DNA of 64,000 bases, from NCBI RefSeq assembly GCF_006715865.1, contig NZ_VFOA01000001.1, forward strand, positions 2,046,001 through 2,110,000, written 5' to 3'. This document shows, one piece after another, positions 62,413 to 64,000 of this stretch. The stretch is from Cellulomonas sp. SLBN-39 (GTDB lineage: Bacteria > Actinomycetota > Actinomycetes > Actinomycetales > Cellulomonadaceae). Position 1 is the first letter of the stretch. Each line of letters begins with the position of its first letter. Under the pieces are notes generated by a model, which had not been told where the DNA came from, ran no database searches, and saw only the letters and a list, made by a program, of their open reading frames with translations. The position numbers were made by a program, and so were the translations under genes.

Positions 62413-62480
62413 CGTCGATCACCTCTTCGTGCTCGGCGTGCCCCGCGCGTCGTCGCACGGGGCTGCACGGGAACTGGACA

Positions 62481-62494
62481 AGAAACCGGTTCCC
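62481..62494. promoter_or_regulatory. LacI operator 1 (AGAAACCGGTTCCC)
   Basis: A palindrome-like LacI-family site, 69 bases before the MalF-like gene. It is the exact reverse complement of operator 2; their centres are 46 bp apart. Confidence 0.7.
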
Positions 62495-62526
62495 GCCGGG
62501 TGACGCTAGCACGTGCAGGGGTCCGT

Positions 62527-62540
62527 GGGAACCGGTTTCT
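62527..62540. promoter_or_regulatory. LacI operator 2 (GGGAACCGGTTTCT)
   Basis: Exact reverse complement of operator 1, placed 92 bases before the LacI start. The pair suggests that a LacI dimer pair or tetramer represses both divergent units. Confidence 0.7.
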
Positions 62541-62631
62541 GATGGTGTACTGTCCCCAGCGGAGCGGGACGGGCGCCGGCACGACGACGTGCGGCCTGAA
62601 GGCCCGCCGGACCACGCAGGAGGCACGCAGG

Positions 62632-64000
62632 TTGTCCCACCAACGGCCCCAGCACCCCGGAACCGCGGCGCTCGACGCTGCGCTCGCGGCCCCTGCCGGC
62701 ACCACCCCGGACGCCGGCACCACGACCGCGCTGCGCCCCGCGCCCGCCGACCGCCCCGCGCCCGCCGGCCGCCCGGCGCCTGCCGAGCGGCCCGAGCGCA
62801 CGCGCCCACGACGCACCACGGCCACGATCGCCGAGGTCGCCGACGCCGCCGGCGTCTCGCGCGCCACCGTCTCGCGCGTCATGAACGGGCGCGACACCGT
62901 CGACGCCGACCTCGCCGCCCGCGTCCGCGAGGCCGCGGACCGCCTGGCGTACCGGCCCAGCAACGTCGCCCGCAGCCTGTCGCTCGGCCGCACGGAGACC
63001 GTCGCCGTGGTCGTCCCCGACCTCGCCAACCCCATGTTCCAGCAGGTGCTGCGCGGCGTCGCCGCCGCCGCCGGCGACGCGGGGTACCGCGTGCTCGTGG
63101 CCGACACCGCCGAGCACGTCGACGACGAGCAGACCGTCGTGCTCGACGCGCGCCTGCGCTGCGACGCGATCGTGCTGGTCAGCCCCCGCATGCCCGAGCG
63201 CGCCCTGCGCGCCCTGCTGCCGCAGCTGCGGCCCGCCGTGCTCGTCAACCGGGCCCCCGACGGCGGCACGCCGACCCTCGAGATCGACTACGCCGACGGT
63301 GTCGCGCAGATCGTCGACCACCTCGTCGGCCTCGGGCACCGGCACCTGCTCTACCTGGCCGGTCCGCCCGAGAGCGCGTCGCACCGGCGCCGGCTCGAGG
63401 CGCTGCGCGTCGCGGCCGCGCACCGCGAGGGCGTGCGGCTGTCGGAGATGCCCGCCGGCGCCAGCGTCGACGCGGGGTACGCCGCCGCGGCCGACGTGCT
63501 CGCGTCCCGGGCCACGGCCGTCGTCGCCTACAACGACCTCGTCGCGTTCGGACTGCTCGCCCGCCTCAACGAGCTCGGCGTCGCCGTGCCCGGCGACGTG
63601 TCGATCGTCGGGTTCGACGACATCGAGCTCGCGCGGTTCGCGACGCCGTCGCTGACGACCGCCGCCGTGCCGCAGGTCGACCTCGGCCGGCTCGCCTGGG
63701 CGCACCTGCAGCCCGGCCTCACCGGAGGTGACCCGATGCCCGACCCCGCCCCCATCGCCCCGACGCTCGCCGTCCGCGCCAGCTCCGGGCCCGTGCCGCC
63801 GTCGGTGCGGCTCGCGCGGGACACCGCCGGGGCGGCGCCCGCGGACGTCGTCCCGCTGGTCGACGTGCGGTGGGTGCTCGACGCGGCCGACGGCGACGGC
63901 GTCCCCGCCGCCGCGCTGGTCGGCCGCACCGCCGACGAGGACGCCGCCCCGGGCGTGCCGCTCGTGCGGTACGCCACCGGCGCCGACCTGCCGCCCGTGC
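62632..64000 (+). CDS. LacI-family regulator with extra C-terminal region (3' end beyond window)
   Basis: At least 456 residues, against ~330-350 usual. A Pro/Ala-rich N-terminal extension (~1-62) precedes the LacI HTH (TIAEVADAAGVSRATVSRVM, ~65-85, hinge YRPSNVARSLSLG) and the periplasmic-binding-like domain (VAVVVPDLANPMFQQVLRGV to TPSLTTAAVPQVDLG and LAVRASS, ~125-391). The frame then continues ~66 residues to the window edge (VVPLVDVRWVL ... VPLVRYATGADLPPV) into what may be a second, fused domain. TTG start at 62632 with AGGAGG 8 bases upstream. Divergent from the ABC operon it likely controls. Confidence 0.88.
   Translation, partial: MSHQRPQHPGTAALDAALAAPAGTTPDAGTTTALRPAPADRPAPAGRPAPAERPERTRPRRTTATIAEVADAAGVSRATVSRVMNGRDTVDADLAARVREAADRLAYRPSNVARSLSLGRTETVAVVVPDLANPMFQQVLRGVAAAAGDAGYRVLVADTAEHVDDEQTVVLDARLRCDAIVLVSPRMPERALRALLPQLRPAVLVNRAPDGGTPTLEIDYADGVAQIVDHLVGLGHRHLLYLAGPPESASHRRRLEALRVAAAHREGVRLSEMPAGASVDAGYAAAADVLASRATAVVAYNDLVAFGLLARLNELGVAVPGDVSIVGFDDIELARFATPSLTTAAVPQVDLGRLAWAHLQPGLTGGDPMPDPAPIAPTLAVRASSGPVPPSVRLARDTAGAAPADVVPLVDVRWVLDAADGDGVPAAALVGRTADEDAAPGVPLVRYATGADLPPV

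Noticed and set aside
1..64000. tRNA, rRNA, tmRNA, transposases or integrases
   Set aside because: Reading through for T-loop-like GTTCGAATC patterns, rRNA-like stretches and DDE or Tyr/Ser recombinase motifs gave none that I could support.

Overview
The window is very GC-rich DNA with frequent GTG starts, many 4-base gene overlaps and several apparently leaderless genes. It carries actinobacterial families (GlnR, PknG/GlnH/GlnX, ClpC, DUF2516, DUF4395) next to secreted plant cell wall enzymes (pectate lyase, pectin esterase, rhamnogalacturonan lyase, GH1). This fits a free-living, polysaccharide-degrading actinomycete of the Cellulomonas type. That placement is inference from gene content; no rRNA or tRNA was seen.

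Layout. 1-9.8 kb: nhaA (cut by the window edge), the nitrogen regulator glnR, a membrane/thioredoxin/DUF4395 group, DsrE, FABP-ygfZ, a FUSC membrane protein, then DUF2516-asparaginase-dtd. A DnaA-box cluster and a macro-domain gene follow. 9.9-18.2 kb: aldo/keto reductase, class V aminotransferase, LysR, a molybdate transport operon (modA, a fused modB-modC, a HAD phosphatase), an alpha/beta hydrolase and a sirtuin. 18.2-26.3 kb: thioesterase, DUF1275, an IclR-controlled MFS + beta-glucosidase unit, and an XRE-cupin-controlled NCS1 permease + racemase unit. 26.4-30.4 kb: a secreted NlpC/P60-like protein with seven propeller-like repeats, a PPOX enzyme and a Schlafen/AlbA_2 protein, two of them in less GC-biased DNA.

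30.4-43.1 kb is the most striking region. Eleven minus-strand genes run TelA, XpaC-like, CbxX-type AAA+, GlnX, GlnH, a coiled-coil protein, PknG, PP2C, vWA, FHA and YdcF. Eight of the ten junctions overlap by exactly 4 bases. This combines the amino-acid-sensing GlnH-GlnX-PknG pathway known from mycobacteria with parts (TelA, vWA, PP2C, FHA, AAA+) typical of bacterial stress phosphosignalling modules. It reads as one membrane-sensing phosphorylation device. clpC is transcribed divergently from it.

46-57 kb: a MarR/peroxiredoxin pair with three operator copies spaced 21 bp, then a pectin island. The island holds a CBM13-PL1-CE8 fusion and a 1,936-residue CE12-PL11 fusion, with a papain-like protein between them; the two enzyme genes share a LacI-type operator. 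57-64 kb: a PIN toxin/HTH antitoxin pair, an orphan Imm35-like gene, and a sugar ABC transporter operon interrupted by a small secreted protein gene. That operon is divergent from a LacI regulator that carries an unusual C-terminal extension and runs off the window. Together the pectin enzymes, ABC transporter, MFS carrier and beta-glucosidase give external depolymerisation, uptake and internal hydrolysis of plant saccharides, each under a local regulator.
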